Part shown: positions 34,825-43,398 of the stretch, piece by piece
Numbering within the stretch: the stretch's first letter is position 1
How the letters are laid out: the number at the start of each line of letters is the position of its first letter
DNA from: Lacibacter sp. H407
Lineage (GTDB): Bacteria; Bacteroidota; Bacteroidia; Chitinophagales; Chitinophagaceae
NCBI RefSeq assembly: GCF_037892605.1
Contig: NZ_JBBKTU010000001.1
Span: forward strand, 2,232,001 to 2,296,000
DNA: 64,000 nucleotides
Direction: 5' to 3'
Notes under the pieces: generated by a model
Told to the model about the DNA's origin: nothing
What the model saw: only the letters and a program-made list of their open reading frames with translations
The model's database searches: none
Position numbers and translations under genes: made by a program

Positions 34825-35462
34825 ACAAGCTTGTGCTCGTAGGCATATTTAATTAACCCGATCACTGAATTGGTTTTTGTTTTGCGGAAGATATTTTTTC
34901 TGTGTGTTTCAACGGTACGTTCGCTCAGGAATAATTCTTCCGCAATTTTTTTATTGCTGTATTCCTTTTCAATGAGGCGTACGATCTCTACTTCACGGTT
35001 GGTGAGTTTACTCTCATCGTTCACCTGTTTACGTTCGCTGGCTTTGAGCATTTCCTGCAGCACTTCATCGCTGAAATAAATTCCACCTGCTGCAATTTTA
35101 TTAAGGGCCGTAATAAATTCTGTTTGTCCAATATTTTTCAACAGGTAACCGCTGATGTCGCTTTCTTCAATCATCTGGTTTACCAGGCTGCCTTCACCAT
35201 TCATCGATAATGCAATGATCTTGACGGAAGGGAAATCCTTTTTCACCGTTCTTGCAAGTTCCACACCCGTCATTACCGGCATCATTACATCGGTAAGCAT
35301 CATATCAACCTGCTGCTGTTGTAACAGCGATGGAATTGTTTCGGGATGATTGGATTCAATGACGATCTCGTATTGATCATATCCTTTCAAAAGTGAACGT
35401 AATCCATCGATCACGATCTGATGGTCATCAACAATAGCTAATTTATATTTTGTGGCAGACAT
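34821..35462 (-). CDS. NarL/FixJ-family response regulator
   Basis: A 213-residue regulator: receiver domain with acidic pair D12-D13, phospho-acceptor D58 (MLTDVMMP), Thr/Ser in ALSMNGEG and Lys in YLLKNIG, then a LuxR-type helix-turn-helix SKLTNREVEIVRLIEKEYSNKKIAEELFLSERTVETH (given in parts: LTNREVEIVRLI and SERTVETHRKNIF). It is the last gene of the leftward string and lies 32 bases after a TPR kinase, its obvious partner. Confidence 0.93.
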   Translation of the reverse strand: MSATKYKLAIVDDHQIVIDGLRSLLKGYDQYEIVIESNHPETIPSLLQQQQVDMMLTDVMMPVMTGVELARTVKKDFPSVKIIALSMNGEGSLVNQMIEESDISGYLLKNIGQTEFITALNKIAAGGIYFSDEVLQEMLKASERKQVNDESKLTNREVEIVRLIEKEYSNKKIAEELFLSERTVETHRKNIFRKTKTNSVIGLIKYAYEHKLV

Positions 35463-35494
35463 AATACGTGAGGTTGACCGAAGATATTAAAAAA

Positions 35495-37450
35495 TTACTG
35501 TTCAACTGTTTTGTTCTTACCTGCAGGTAAATGAATGGCTACTAACGTTCCTTTGCCTGGCGCCGTATCAAAATCGATACTGCCATGCAAATAGTCAATT
35601 CGTGCTTTCATGTTTTTAAGTCCCATGCCTGCTTCTTCGGGTAATTGATCTTTATCGAATCCTTTTCCATTGTCTTCGATTGTTACACTTACACCATCTT
35701 TATCTTTAATGAGCGAAATATCCAGTTCTGTTGCAGCCGAATGTTTGATCACGTTGTTCACACATTCCTGCATTACACGGTATAATACAATTTCACTGTT
35801 TTCTTCGATCCGCTCATTTAATCCTTCTGTGTAGAGATTTACTTTGATGATGCGTTGATCGATCTTATCAAGAAATTCAGCTACTGCTTTTGCAAGACCC
35901 GATTTCAGTAACATGTTCGGCATCATCTGGTGTGATACGGTGCGTACCTCCTTTACACTTTCATCAACAAGGCTGATGATGCGTTCAAACGAAAGCTTAT
36001 GCTCAGGGTTTTGAAACTGCATGTCTTGTTCAAATGCAGATAAATTCATTTTAGCAGCACTCATCATTTGGCCCACACCATCGTGCAGATCTTTAGCAAT
36101 GCGTTGCCGTTCTTTTTCTTCAGCTTCCATTACAGCCGCTGCCGCTAATTGCTGCTGTTCAAAAACGGCTTTTTGCATCTTTGCTTCCTGTTGAATTTTT
36201 TTACGGCGGTAATAGGAGAAGATCAACAAGGCAAGAAGAATGCCGACAACCAAAATGCCGGATATCCAATAATTTTTTACAGCGATCACATGCTGTTGCC
36301 GTTCGATCTCTTTTTCTTTTTCGAGTGTTTGATATTTTGTTTCAAGTTCAGCAAATTTATCGCCGAGGTTGTCGGTAAACAGCGAATCTTTTGTACTGGC
36401 GTACGATTTATACATTAACAGTGCTTCATCATCTCTATTCAATGCTTCATACGATCTGGAAAGGGCGAGATAGGTTTGATTGATCTCCGGCAAACAGTTG
36501 TCGGCCGGTTTCCCGATCGTTAATGCTGCATTTAAAACGGCTAATGAAGAATCGAATAATCGTTGTTCCTGTAAAAGAAGGCCGAGGTTATTCATGCAGC
36601 TAACCTGTCCTTTTGTATCGTTGAGATCTTTACGTAATTGAAGCGATTCATTAATGGCCTCAAGTGCTTCCTTGTACAATTGCCGGTTAATGTAAAGCGA
36701 TCCGATATTGTTTAAACCATTGGCCAGGTATTCTTTATCGCCCAGTTCACGACTAATGGTAATGGCTTTCTTATAAAACTCAATTGCTTTTGCATCGTTG
36801 CCTTTGATCTTGTAAATGTTGGCGATGTTTACAAACGAACCGGCAAGACCGTAATTGTCCTTTAATTTTTCTTTGATCTCAATTGACTGTAACTGGTATT
36901 TAATGGCTTCATCGTACCGGCCAAGATTTTGATTGAGGATACCGATATTATTTAATGAATAGGAAACACCGATATCGTTTTTGTATTGTGAAAAAAGTGC
37001 GAGGGCTTGCAATTGATTCTCCAACGCTTTATCAAACGCACCCTTTTTCTGATACACGATACCGATCTTGTTATACAATTTTGCAATGCCGAGTCCATCG
37101 TTTAACTGTTTTCTGATCTTATTTGATTCCTGGTAAAAGACAATGGCGCTGTCGTACTTCTCCTGATCGTATAATAAAATACCGAGATCATTATACGCTT
37201 GTGCGATCCCTGATGGGTAGTTTGATTTTTTTGCCTGTGCAATAGCTTTGTACCCATAGTTCATGGCTTTGTCACGATCTACAAGCCGATACTCCCAGGT
37301 AAGATCATTGTAAATTTTTACAAGTTGACTGTCTTTGGTTACAGCTACCATTTTTTCGAGACTATCGATCACAGATTTATTTTTCTGCGCATGCAATAAG
37401 GTTGAGCAAATCAGCAGAACAGGAATGATCAGGAAATGTTTTAAAAGCAT
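35495..37450 (-). CDS. TPR-containing sensor histidine kinase (HisKA_3 type), copy 1
   Basis: A 651-residue kinase: signal peptide, six to seven tetratricopeptide repeats in the periplasm (about 80-350, each with an NxxG turn such as LNNIGILNQNLGRYDEAI), a coiled coil, one membrane helix (about 394-414), then the NarX/DesK-type dimerisation domain with His456 in IAKDLHDGVGQ and an ATPase domain with VMQECVNNVIKH and DNGKGFD. It is about 70 percent identical to copy 2 in the kinase part by eye. It sits 19 bases after copy 2 and 32 before the response regulator. Confidence 0.92.
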   Translation of the reverse strand: MLLKHFLIIPVLLICSTLLHAQKNKSVIDSLEKMVAVTKDSQLVKIYNDLTWEYRLVDRDKAMNYGYKAIAQAKKSNYPSGIAQAYNDLGILLYDQEKYDSAIVFYQESNKIRKQLNDGLGIAKLYNKIGIVYQKKGAFDKALENQLQALALFSQYKNDIGVSYSLNNIGILNQNLGRYDEAIKYQLQSIEIKEKLKDNYGLAGSFVNIANIYKIKGNDAKAIEFYKKAITISRELGDKEYLANGLNNIGSLYINRQLYKEALEAINESLQLRKDLNDTKGQVSCMNNLGLLLQEQRLFDSSLAVLNAALTIGKPADNCLPEINQTYLALSRSYEALNRDDEALLMYKSYASTKDSLFTDNLGDKFAELETKYQTLEKEKEIERQQHVIAVKNYWISGILVVGILLALLIFSYYRRKKIQQEAKMQKAVFEQQQLAAAAVMEAEEKERQRIAKDLHDGVGQMMSAAKMNLSAFEQDMQFQNPEHKLSFERIISLVDESVKEVRTVSHQMMPNMLLKSGLAKAVAEFLDKIDQRIIKVNLYTEGLNERIEENSEIVLYRVMQECVNNVIKHSAATELDISLIKDKDGVSVTIEDNGKGFDKDQLPEEAGMGLKNMKARIDYLHGSIDFDTAPGKGTLVAIHLPAGKNKTVEQ

Positions 37451-37469
37451 ATGGTTTCAGTAGTTGAAA

Positions 37470-39293
37470 TTATACGTTTACTTGATGCGGTACATGAATG
37501 GCAACCAATGTTCCTTTTCCGGGTGCTGAATCGAAATCAACAGTACCTTTTAAGAACTGGATACGGCTTCGGATATTGCTCAACCCAATGCCTTCATTCT
37601 CCTGCTGCGGATCGTACGCAAATCCTTTCCCATTGTCTTCAATGGTAACACTAATGCCATCTTCATCATTGATGAGTGAAATATCCAGATCTGTTGCTTC
37701 AGCATGTTTGATGGTATTGTTCACACATTCCTGAATAATGCGGTAGAGAATGGTTTCGGTGTTAGAGTTAAAGCGTTCAGTAAATCCTTCGCTGTAAAAA
37801 TTCAGTTTCAACGCATCGCTGCTCACTTTTGAAGTTAGCTCAGCTACTGCATCGGGCAAGCCTTTGCTTAATAAAGCGGCCGGCATCATACTATGCGATA
37901 CGGCTCTTACTTCTTTACAACTATCATCTACCAGTTGAATAATATTCTGCAGTGATTGGTTTTGTTCCTGGTCCGGAATGTTTGCCGTGTTGTAATACGA
38001 TGAGAGATTCATACGTGCGGCACTCATCATTTGTCCTACACCATCGTGCAGGTCTTTGGCAATCCGGCTTCGTTCTTTTTCTTCTGCTTCCAATACTGAT
38101 CTGGCAGCCAACTCCTGTTGCAGCATGATCTCATTTTGCAGTTTTACCTGTTGTTTCCAACGGTAACGGTTGTAAAAAAGATAAGCAATAACAGCAGCGA
38201 GCAGTACAATGCCAAGTATGAGGAAGATGAGGTTATTTCTTTTTTTTATGGTGAGTTGCTGTACCTGTATCTGCTGTTCTTTTTTATTGGTTTCATACAA
38301 AGTACTCAGCTCTTCAATTTGTCTTGTTTTTTGCGCATTGAACAACGAATCTTTCAATTGTGTATGCCAGGTGTAATAATCAAGTGCCCGTTTGTAATCG
38401 CCGGTAACATTGGCAATGCGGCTTAGCTCTGCATAATTGTTCGACATTAATTCTTTGTATTGCATTTTTTCAGCCAGCTTACTGCTTTCTTCGAGATAAT
38501 ACACAGCCCGTTCATATTTGCCCCAGGCGCTGTACATCACACCAAGATCAGCATAGCTGACTGTAATGGCAAACGTGTCTTTTAATTTTTGGCGGATGCC
38601 TAAGGTTTGAAGATTGTAATCTTCAGCAAGTAAAAATTTACTTTGCAATGTATAAATACCGGCAAGAAATGAAAGCGACCAACCTTTGCCAGCCTCATCT
38701 TTTAAATTCTCTGCAATTTGTAACGATGCTTTGTAACGACGGATCGCTTCTTCAAGATTTCCCTGGTATTCGTACACTACACCACTTTCGTTCATCACCA
38801 TCTGTATACCACTTGAATCGTTCATAGCTCTGAACACTGCTAATGCTTTTTCATAGTTTTCAGCAGCCCGTTTCAGATCTCTTGTTTTACGGTAGAGTTT
38901 GGCAATATCGTTATACACATATCCTACTGCTTTTTGATCGCCGCTGCGTTCGTAAACTCCTGCTGCTACATAATAACTGGCAGCTGCTTTTTCATAATCG
39001 CCTTTAAAGTAATTGGCCATACCGATATAACGGTTCAACTCGGCATACGCCAATGAATCGTTGAGTTTGGCAGCCAGTTGTAAACCTTCATCACCAATGC
39101 GGATGGTTTCGTTAAAACTGATGAGACTTAGTTTGCCGGTGAGCAACACATACGCTTTCAGCTTAGTTTCATCTTTAGCAGATGATTGCACAGTTGCACG
39201 TAAGCTATCGATCGTTGTATCCTGCGAAAAAGCGAACAGGGTACAACAGAAGAGCAGTAGGGTAAGTAAAGCAGATCTTGGGTTCAGCCACAT
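37470..39293 (-). CDS. TPR-containing sensor histidine kinase (HisKA_3 type), copy 2
   Basis: A 607-residue paralogue of the preceding kinase: signal peptide, five to six tetratricopeptide repeats (about 85-320), a membrane helix (about 354-374), His416 in IAKDLHDGVGQ and the ATPase motifs IIQECVNNTIKH and DNGKGFA, GIGLSNIRSRI. It starts five bases after dapB, so it appears to share the parB-DUF5683-dapB transcript. Tandem duplication of the kinase with a single regulator downstream suggests two inputs to one output. Confidence 0.92.
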   Translation of the reverse strand: MWLNPRSALLTLLLFCCTLFAFSQDTTIDSLRATVQSSAKDETKLKAYVLLTGKLSLISFNETIRIGDEGLQLAAKLNDSLAYAELNRYIGMANYFKGDYEKAAASYYVAAGVYERSGDQKAVGYVYNDIAKLYRKTRDLKRAAENYEKALAVFRAMNDSSGIQMVMNESGVVYEYQGNLEEAIRRYKASLQIAENLKDEAGKGWSLSFLAGIYTLQSKFLLAEDYNLQTLGIRQKLKDTFAITVSYADLGVMYSAWGKYERAVYYLEESSKLAEKMQYKELMSNNYAELSRIANVTGDYKRALDYYTWHTQLKDSLFNAQKTRQIEELSTLYETNKKEQQIQVQQLTIKKRNNLIFLILGIVLLAAVIAYLFYNRYRWKQQVKLQNEIMLQQELAARSVLEAEEKERSRIAKDLHDGVGQMMSAARMNLSSYYNTANIPDQEQNQSLQNIIQLVDDSCKEVRAVSHSMMPAALLSKGLPDAVAELTSKVSSDALKLNFYSEGFTERFNSNTETILYRIIQECVNNTIKHAEATDLDISLINDEDGISVTIEDNGKGFAYDPQQENEGIGLSNIRSRIQFLKGTVDFDSAPGKGTLVAIHVPHQVNV

Positions 39294-39298
39294 GGTGC

Positions 39299-40015
39299 TT
39301 ACAAGTTAAGCACTTCTTTCATTCCGAAGAAACCGGTTTTATTTTTTAAAAATTCAGCAGCCAATACAGCGCCTAATGCAAAGCCGGTGCGGTTATGGGC
39401 GGTATGGATAATTTCAATATCATCAACTGCCGAACTGTATTTTACAAAGTGAGTGCCGGGTGCCGGATCAATGCGTTCGCTGATGATGGAGAGGTCAGAT
39501 TCGTTACTGCTTTCATCGTTCACCCATTTTTCTTTTCGTGGTACAGCATCCAATACCTGTTCAGCTAACGATATGGCGGTGCCACTTGGTGCATCTTTTT
39601 TTGCGGTATGATGAATTTCTTTTAATGATACATCATAACTATCCTGCCCGGCCATGAGTTGTGCCAGGCGTTTGTTTACTTCAAAGAAAATGTTTACACC
39701 AACGCTGAAGTTACTGGCAACGATCAATCCTGTTCTTGCAGCTTCTGCAATTGCTTTTGCTTCGTCCAGTTTGTCGAGCCATCCGGTTGAACCACATACA
39801 ACCGGTACGCTTTGCTGCAAACAAAAGGTTACGTTTTTAAATGCGGTATGCGGACTGGTAAACTCAATTACCACATCGGCCTTCTTTATATTTTCGGGAG
39901 TAAGATCGTGCAGGTTATCTGCATCAATGATCAACACCGCTTCATGTCCACGTTGTTTTGCAATTTCATGAATGGCTTTCCCCATTTTTCCATAGCCGAT
40001 CAATGCAATGTTCAT
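39299..40015 (-). CDS. dapB: 4-hydroxy-tetrahydrodipicolinate reductase
   Basis: A 238-residue enzyme of lysine and diaminopimelate synthesis. It has the Rossmann motif IALIGYGKMGKAI (residues 3-15), FTSPHTAF, VVCGSTGWLD, SNFSVGVNIF, the catalytic pair region EIHHTAKKDAPSGTA, and the C-terminal TAHNRTGFALGAVLAAEF. This is the short form of DapB seen in Bacteroidota. Its place after parB and a DUF5683 gene is the usual Bacteroidota arrangement. Confidence 0.95.
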   Translation of the reverse strand: MNIALIGYGKMGKAIHEIAKQRGHEAVLIIDADNLHDLTPENIKKADVVIEFTSPHTAFKNVTFCLQQSVPVVCGSTGWLDKLDEAKAIAEAARTGLIVASNFSVGVNIFFEVNKRLAQLMAGQDSYDVSLKEIHHTAKKDAPSGTAISLAEQVLDAVPRKEKWVNDESSNESDLSIISERIDPAPGTHFVKYSSAVDDIEIIHTAHNRTGFALGAVLAAEFLKNKTGFFGMKEVLNL

Positions 40016-40059
40016 TCCGTTAGTTTAGTTGTTGGTTATATGCTTATCAGAAAAGTAAA

Positions 40060-40674
40060 TTACTTCGCTGTATATTTTTTACCGAAGTTGAAGACCAAAC
40101 CTACTGCTGCCTGTTTTGTTTGCGGCACATACGTAGGATTGATCTGCATTGATAAGTTATCACTTACTTCAAATGCTTTCAAATGTCCGTCAACCGTTGC
40201 ATCCACCACATTCAATCCCCACAATAAAAGAAAGGCAAGTACTGAATAATCTACATATTGACGTACGCCGATTCTGTATTGTCGCACTGCTTCCGGATCC
40301 CGTTGACTGAATCTCGGTTTAATGAGATAATCATTTGATGGGTCGTTGTCTTTCATGTTCCGGTAGGCATCTCTTGCATCAATGTATTCTCTGTTATTAT
40401 AAACAAAGAAGCCAACTGCTGTTCCAAGTGCTCCGTATACAATGGGAATTTTCCAATACTTTTTATTGTAAGCCTGTCCCCAACCGGGAAGAATGGCTGA
40501 GCGGATGGTGGCTTTGCGGGGCGAATGTTCTTTCATCAACACTGCTGTTGTTGATGCCTGTGTTGTATCTGTTTGTGTGCCCTTGATGGTTGTATCAGCT
40601 GCAACAGTTTCCTGTGCATGTAACTGTGTTAACCAACAGCATTGTAATAATATAAAAAAAACGAATTGCCTCAT
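40060..40674 (-). CDS. DUF5683 family envelope protein
   Basis: A 204-residue protein with a signal peptide (MRQFVFFILLQCCWLTQLHAQ), a helical middle with RSAILPGWGQAYNKKYWKIPIVYGALGTA as its conserved core (in parts: PGWGQAYNKKYWKIP, VYGALGTAVGF) and a C-terminal beta region ending VGLVFNFGKKY. DUF5683 genes are regularly found next to parB and dapB in Bacteroidota. It starts three bases after parB; role unknown. Confidence 0.87.
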   Translation of the reverse strand: MRQFVFFILLQCCWLTQLHAQETVAADTTIKGTQTDTTQASTTAVLMKEHSPRKATIRSAILPGWGQAYNKKYWKIPIVYGALGTAVGFFVYNNREYIDARDAYRNMKDNDPSNDYLIKPRFSQRDPEAVRQYRIGVRQYVDYSVLAFLLLWGLNVVDATVDGHLKAFEVSDNLSMQINPTYVPQTKQAAVGLVFNFGKKYTAK

Positions 40675-40677
40675 GTG

Positions 40678-41589
40678 TCATTCAACATCGGTACCCAGTT
40701 GCTTCAATATCTGGTTGAATTGTTCAAGCGAGTAATACTCAATAAAAATACTTCCGTTTCCTTTTTTGCTATGGCTGAGTTTTACTTTGGTGCCGAATTG
40801 CGATGCTAAGTTATCTTCAATCCGTTTAAATGCCTCAGGCAAACTGCCCTTTACGGCATTTTTAACAGGAGCTGATTTATATAATTGCCGAACAAGGCTT
40901 TCAGTTTGGCGAACCGATAACCCTTTTTCTTTGATATGATGAAACACATACAATTGCTTGTCGATTGTATCTACATTGATCAAGGCACGAGCATGGCCCA
41001 TACTCAGATCACCGGTGCGAACAGCCAGTTGAATATCGGGCGGGAGTTTCAGTAAGCGGATATAGTTGGTAACCGTAGTTCTGTCTTTCCCCATGCGTTC
41101 GGCCACCTGTTCCTGTGTGTAATCCAGTTCTTCCATCAGTCGTTTGTAGCTGAGGGCAATTTCCACTGCATTCAGGTTTTCACGTTGCAGGTTTTCGAGC
41201 AGGGCCAGTTCCAGCAGTTCCTGATCGTTGGCCTGGCGGATGTACGCCGGAATATCAACAAGACCCGCCATTTTGGAAGCCCGCCATCTGCGTTCACCGG
41301 AGATCAACCGGTACTTTCCGGTGCTGACCTTTGAAACTGTAACCGGCTGAATGATGTCGTGCATCTTGATGCTGTCGGCCAGTTCTTTGAGAGCCTGTTC
41401 GTCAAAATCCCGACGGGGTTGTTTGGGGTTGATGTCAATATCACTGATTGGAATACGAATGATCCCTGTAACGGCCTCTGTTACAGTTGGTTTCAACTGG
41501 CCAGCCGTTGTTTTCAGATCTTCATCAATACTTTGCAGCAATGAACGGATTCCTTTTCCTAACGCATCTTTTTTTCCGGGGGTAGACAT
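40678..41589 (-). CDS. parB: Chromosome-partitioning protein ParB
   Basis: A 303-residue centromere-binding CTPase: conserved N-terminal RIPISDIDINPKQPRRDFDE, CTP-binding ISGERRWRAS, LLENLQRENLNAVE, the helix-turn-helix YTQEQVAERMGKDRTTVTNY and a C-terminal dimerisation domain. It loads on parS sites and slides as a clamp. No parA precedes it: the upstream neighbour is a glycine-rich protein gene, so parA must lie elsewhere. First gene of a leftward string with DUF5683, dapB, two kinases and a response regulator. Confidence 0.95.
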   Translation of the reverse strand: MSTPGKKDALGKGIRSLLQSIDEDLKTTAGQLKPTVTEAVTGIIRIPISDIDINPKQPRRDFDEQALKELADSIKMHDIIQPVTVSKVSTGKYRLISGERRWRASKMAGLVDIPAYIRQANDQELLELALLENLQRENLNAVEIALSYKRLMEELDYTQEQVAERMGKDRTTVTNYIRLLKLPPDIQLAVRTGDLSMGHARALINVDTIDKQLYVFHHIKEKGLSVRQTESLVRQLYKSAPVKNAVKGSLPEAFKRIEDNLASQFGTKVKLSHSKKGNGSIFIEYYSLEQFNQILKQLGTDVE

Positions 41590-41639
41590 ATTATCGTGTT
41601 GTTACAGTCTGCGAAGTACCTGAAAAAAAACCAAAAAAC

Positions 41640-41702
41640 AAGATGGGAAAGTTGGTAGTGGATAGTGGTTAGTTTTTAGTCGCATAGTGCTTAGCTTAAG
41701 AG
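41640..41702. repeat. Degenerate short-period intergenic tract
   Basis: Imperfect reiterations of TAGTGGTTAG (GTTGGTAGTGGATAGTGGTT, AGTCGCATAGTGCTTAGC), noncoding, in the gap before parB. Similar tracts occur near 42840 and 57510. Confidence 0.5.
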
Positions 41703-41729
41703 CTGCTGTTGGACTGCGGAAAGCGCTTA

Positions 41730-42455
41730 CTAATCACCTCCGCCACATCCGCTACTGCAACTTGAACCACAACTTGAGCTCCCGCCATCATTGGCATCAC
41801 CAAAGTCGCCACCTGCACCTCCGCCGCCAAAATCACCACCGTTAAAATCAGAAAAGTGAGGATCGTTAAAATAACTCGATAACGGTGCTTCGTTTCCATA
41901 ACCTGAATTGCCACCGTCACTGTAAACGGTATTCAATTGCCGTTGGTAGTTTTTTTTAGCAACGCTAAGCTGATTCTCACTAAACTTTGGCAAATCCCAA
42001 ATTGCAACCGGGGCATCAAAACCAAATTCAGCACGGTAGAGTAAAAGTGTTTTTATATACTGTTCGGCGAATGCTTCCGTTTGATCATCAAACGGTATAT
42101 GCTCAGGATGATGATCGAAATTGTATTGAATCACTTCGTCACAAAATTGACGATAGGGTTTTGTGAAAAGCAAATGCTCATGCCAAACAATATCGATGAT
42201 CTTGGAAGGAGTTACCTGAAAATTGCTGATAACACCCAGGTAAACAAATTTTTTATACTCGTGGATAGCATGCAAAGCAAAATTGCTTGTCCAGTTATGT
42301 TTTCTTTTTATTTTGTCAGCAAATGCTTTCGTCGAAGCGTCTTCACCGCCAAATAATTCTGTGATCTTATTCCAAACATTCGGAGGAACAATATGGTTGA
42401 AATGATACGAATCCAATTGTAACCATAATTGCTTTTTGTTGATTTCAGTTACCAT
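41730..42455 (-). CDS. Glycine-rich-domain-type protein with Gly/Ser/Cys tail
   Basis: A 241-residue cytosolic protein. The first 170 residues resemble glycine-rich-domain proteins (GRDP family), with the conserved DIVWHEHLLFTKPYRQFCDE segment and LLYRAEFGFDA. The last 40 residues are a low-complexity tail with GGDFGGGGAGGDFGDAND and then CGSSCSSGCGGGD. The tail could be disordered, adhesive or metal-binding. In plants and some bacteria GRDPs are of unknown biochemical role. Next to crcB, with 16 bases between. Confidence 0.7.
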   Translation of the reverse strand: MVTEINKKQLWLQLDSYHFNHIVPPNVWNKITELFGGEDASTKAFADKIKRKHNWTSNFALHAIHEYKKFVYLGVISNFQVTPSKIIDIVWHEHLLFTKPYRQFCDEVIQYNFDHHPEHIPFDDQTEAFAEQYIKTLLLYRAEFGFDAPVAIWDLPKFSENQLSVAKKNYQRQLNTVYSDGGNSGYGNEAPLSSYFNDPHFSDFNGGDFGGGGAGGDFGDANDGGSSSCGSSCSSGCGGGD

Positions 42456-42470
42456 GAAATTATTATGTAA

Positions 42471-42833
42471 TTACTTGAGCAAACTATAACCCAGCCATGT
42501 TGCCGCTAATCCCAGCAATAAACTTCCAATCACATATAGAAAAAACATACCGATCCGTTGCTGTTGCAACAATGATAAACTTTCCAATGAAAAAGCGGAG
42601 AAAGTAGTAAAGCCGCCGCAGATGCCTGCTGCCAGAAACAACCGCCAGTTGATGGCAAAGCTTTCGCTGCGAAGGGCATAGGCAAACACAAGTCCAATCA
42701 CAAAACTGCCAATGATATTCACCAAAAAAGTTGCAAGCGGGAACGATGCATGTTTCAACCAAACTGAAAACGCATAACGTAACATACTGCCCGCCGCACC
42801 ACCAAGACCAACAAGTAAAAAATTTTTCAGCAT
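42471..42833 (-). CDS. crcB: Fluoride channel CrcB/Fluc
   Basis: A 120-residue four-helix dual-topology channel that exports fluoride. Conserved parts are GGAAGSMLRYAFS in the first helix, NIIGSFVIGLVFA, and GFCGGFTTFSAFS-type in the third, here GICGGFTTFSAFSLES with the central Phe box and Na+ site. It is separated by 15 bases from the glycine-rich gene on the same strand. No fluoride riboswitch was seen upstream. Confidence 0.93.
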   Translation of the reverse strand: MLKNFLLVGLGGAAGSMLRYAFSVWLKHASFPLATFLVNIIGSFVIGLVFAYALRSESFAINWRLFLAAGICGGFTTFSAFSLESLSLLQQQRIGMFFLYVIGSLLLGLAATWLGYSLLK

Positions 42834-42837
42834 TGTG

Positions 42838-42910
42838 CAAGTAGTTAGTTGTTAGCCGATAGTTATTAATGGTATATGGCTACCATCTACTGGCTTCCGG
42901 CTATCGGCTT
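42838..42910. repeat. Degenerate short-period intergenic tract
   Basis: The gap between crcB and the DUF4878 gene holds GTAGTTAGTTGTTAGCCGAT and GGCTTCCGGCTATCGGC, i.e. TAG-type reiterations and an inverted piece (GCCGATAG/CTATCGGC). It is of the same character as tracts at 41640 and 57510. Confidence 0.5.
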
Positions 42911-42912
42911 TC

Positions 42913-43317
42913 TTATAGGTTCCCCGTAAATGTATAATTGAAATCAACCTGCCAAATACCATCACGCTTGATCACTTTCACCGGCATTTGTTTCTTTTTG
43001 TAAGAATTCGAATAGTTAACGATCACCACCGTGTCGCTTACGTTATCAATGGAATGGATAATGATGGAAGAACTTTTGTATCCCTCTTTATCCTTCTTGC
43101 TCATTTCGTCGTTGTATTTTTTTTCGATGATGTCCAGTTCATATAAATTCAGACTGTCTTTGATCATCAGCTCACGTGCCCAATCATAATCGCCATCCAG
43201 GGAACTGCGGATGAATTCACGGGCTGTGTCCAACGCTTCAGCAGGGCGTTCTCTTTTTTGCTGGCAGGCATACACGCTCAGTGCGACAATAAGGAACAAT
43301 ACAAGTTTCTTCATCAT
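42913..43317 (-). CDS. DUF4878-like lipoprotein
   Basis: A 134-residue protein with a lipoprotein signal (MMKKLVLFLIVALSVYAC) and a NTF2-like fold of the DUF4878 type: ALDTAREFIRSSLDGDYDWARELM, then strands DTVVIVNYSNSYKKKQMPV and GIWQVDFNYTF. Such small periplasmic lipoproteins are common in Bacteroidota and have no known activity. TTG at 43323 is a less likely start than the tandem ATGs at 43317 and 43314. Confidence 0.75.
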   Translation of the reverse strand: MMKKLVLFLIVALSVYACQQKRERPAEALDTAREFIRSSLDGDYDWARELMIKDSLNLYELDIIEKKYNDEMSKKDKEGYKSSSIIIHSIDNVSDTVVIVNYSNSYKKKQMPVKVIKRDGIWQVDFNYTFTGNL

Positions 43318-43398
43318 GCCCAAATGTACAAAAGGGATTGAATAGAAAAGAACGTTTTAACACATTACGGTTGATTTTTTGAAAGGGACTGTTTACAA

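Noticed and set aside
42484-42840. 118-residue frame overlapping crcB on the same strand
   Set aside because: Out-of-frame shadow of crcB; Cys and Trp rich with no family match, whereas the crcB frame carries all channel motifs.
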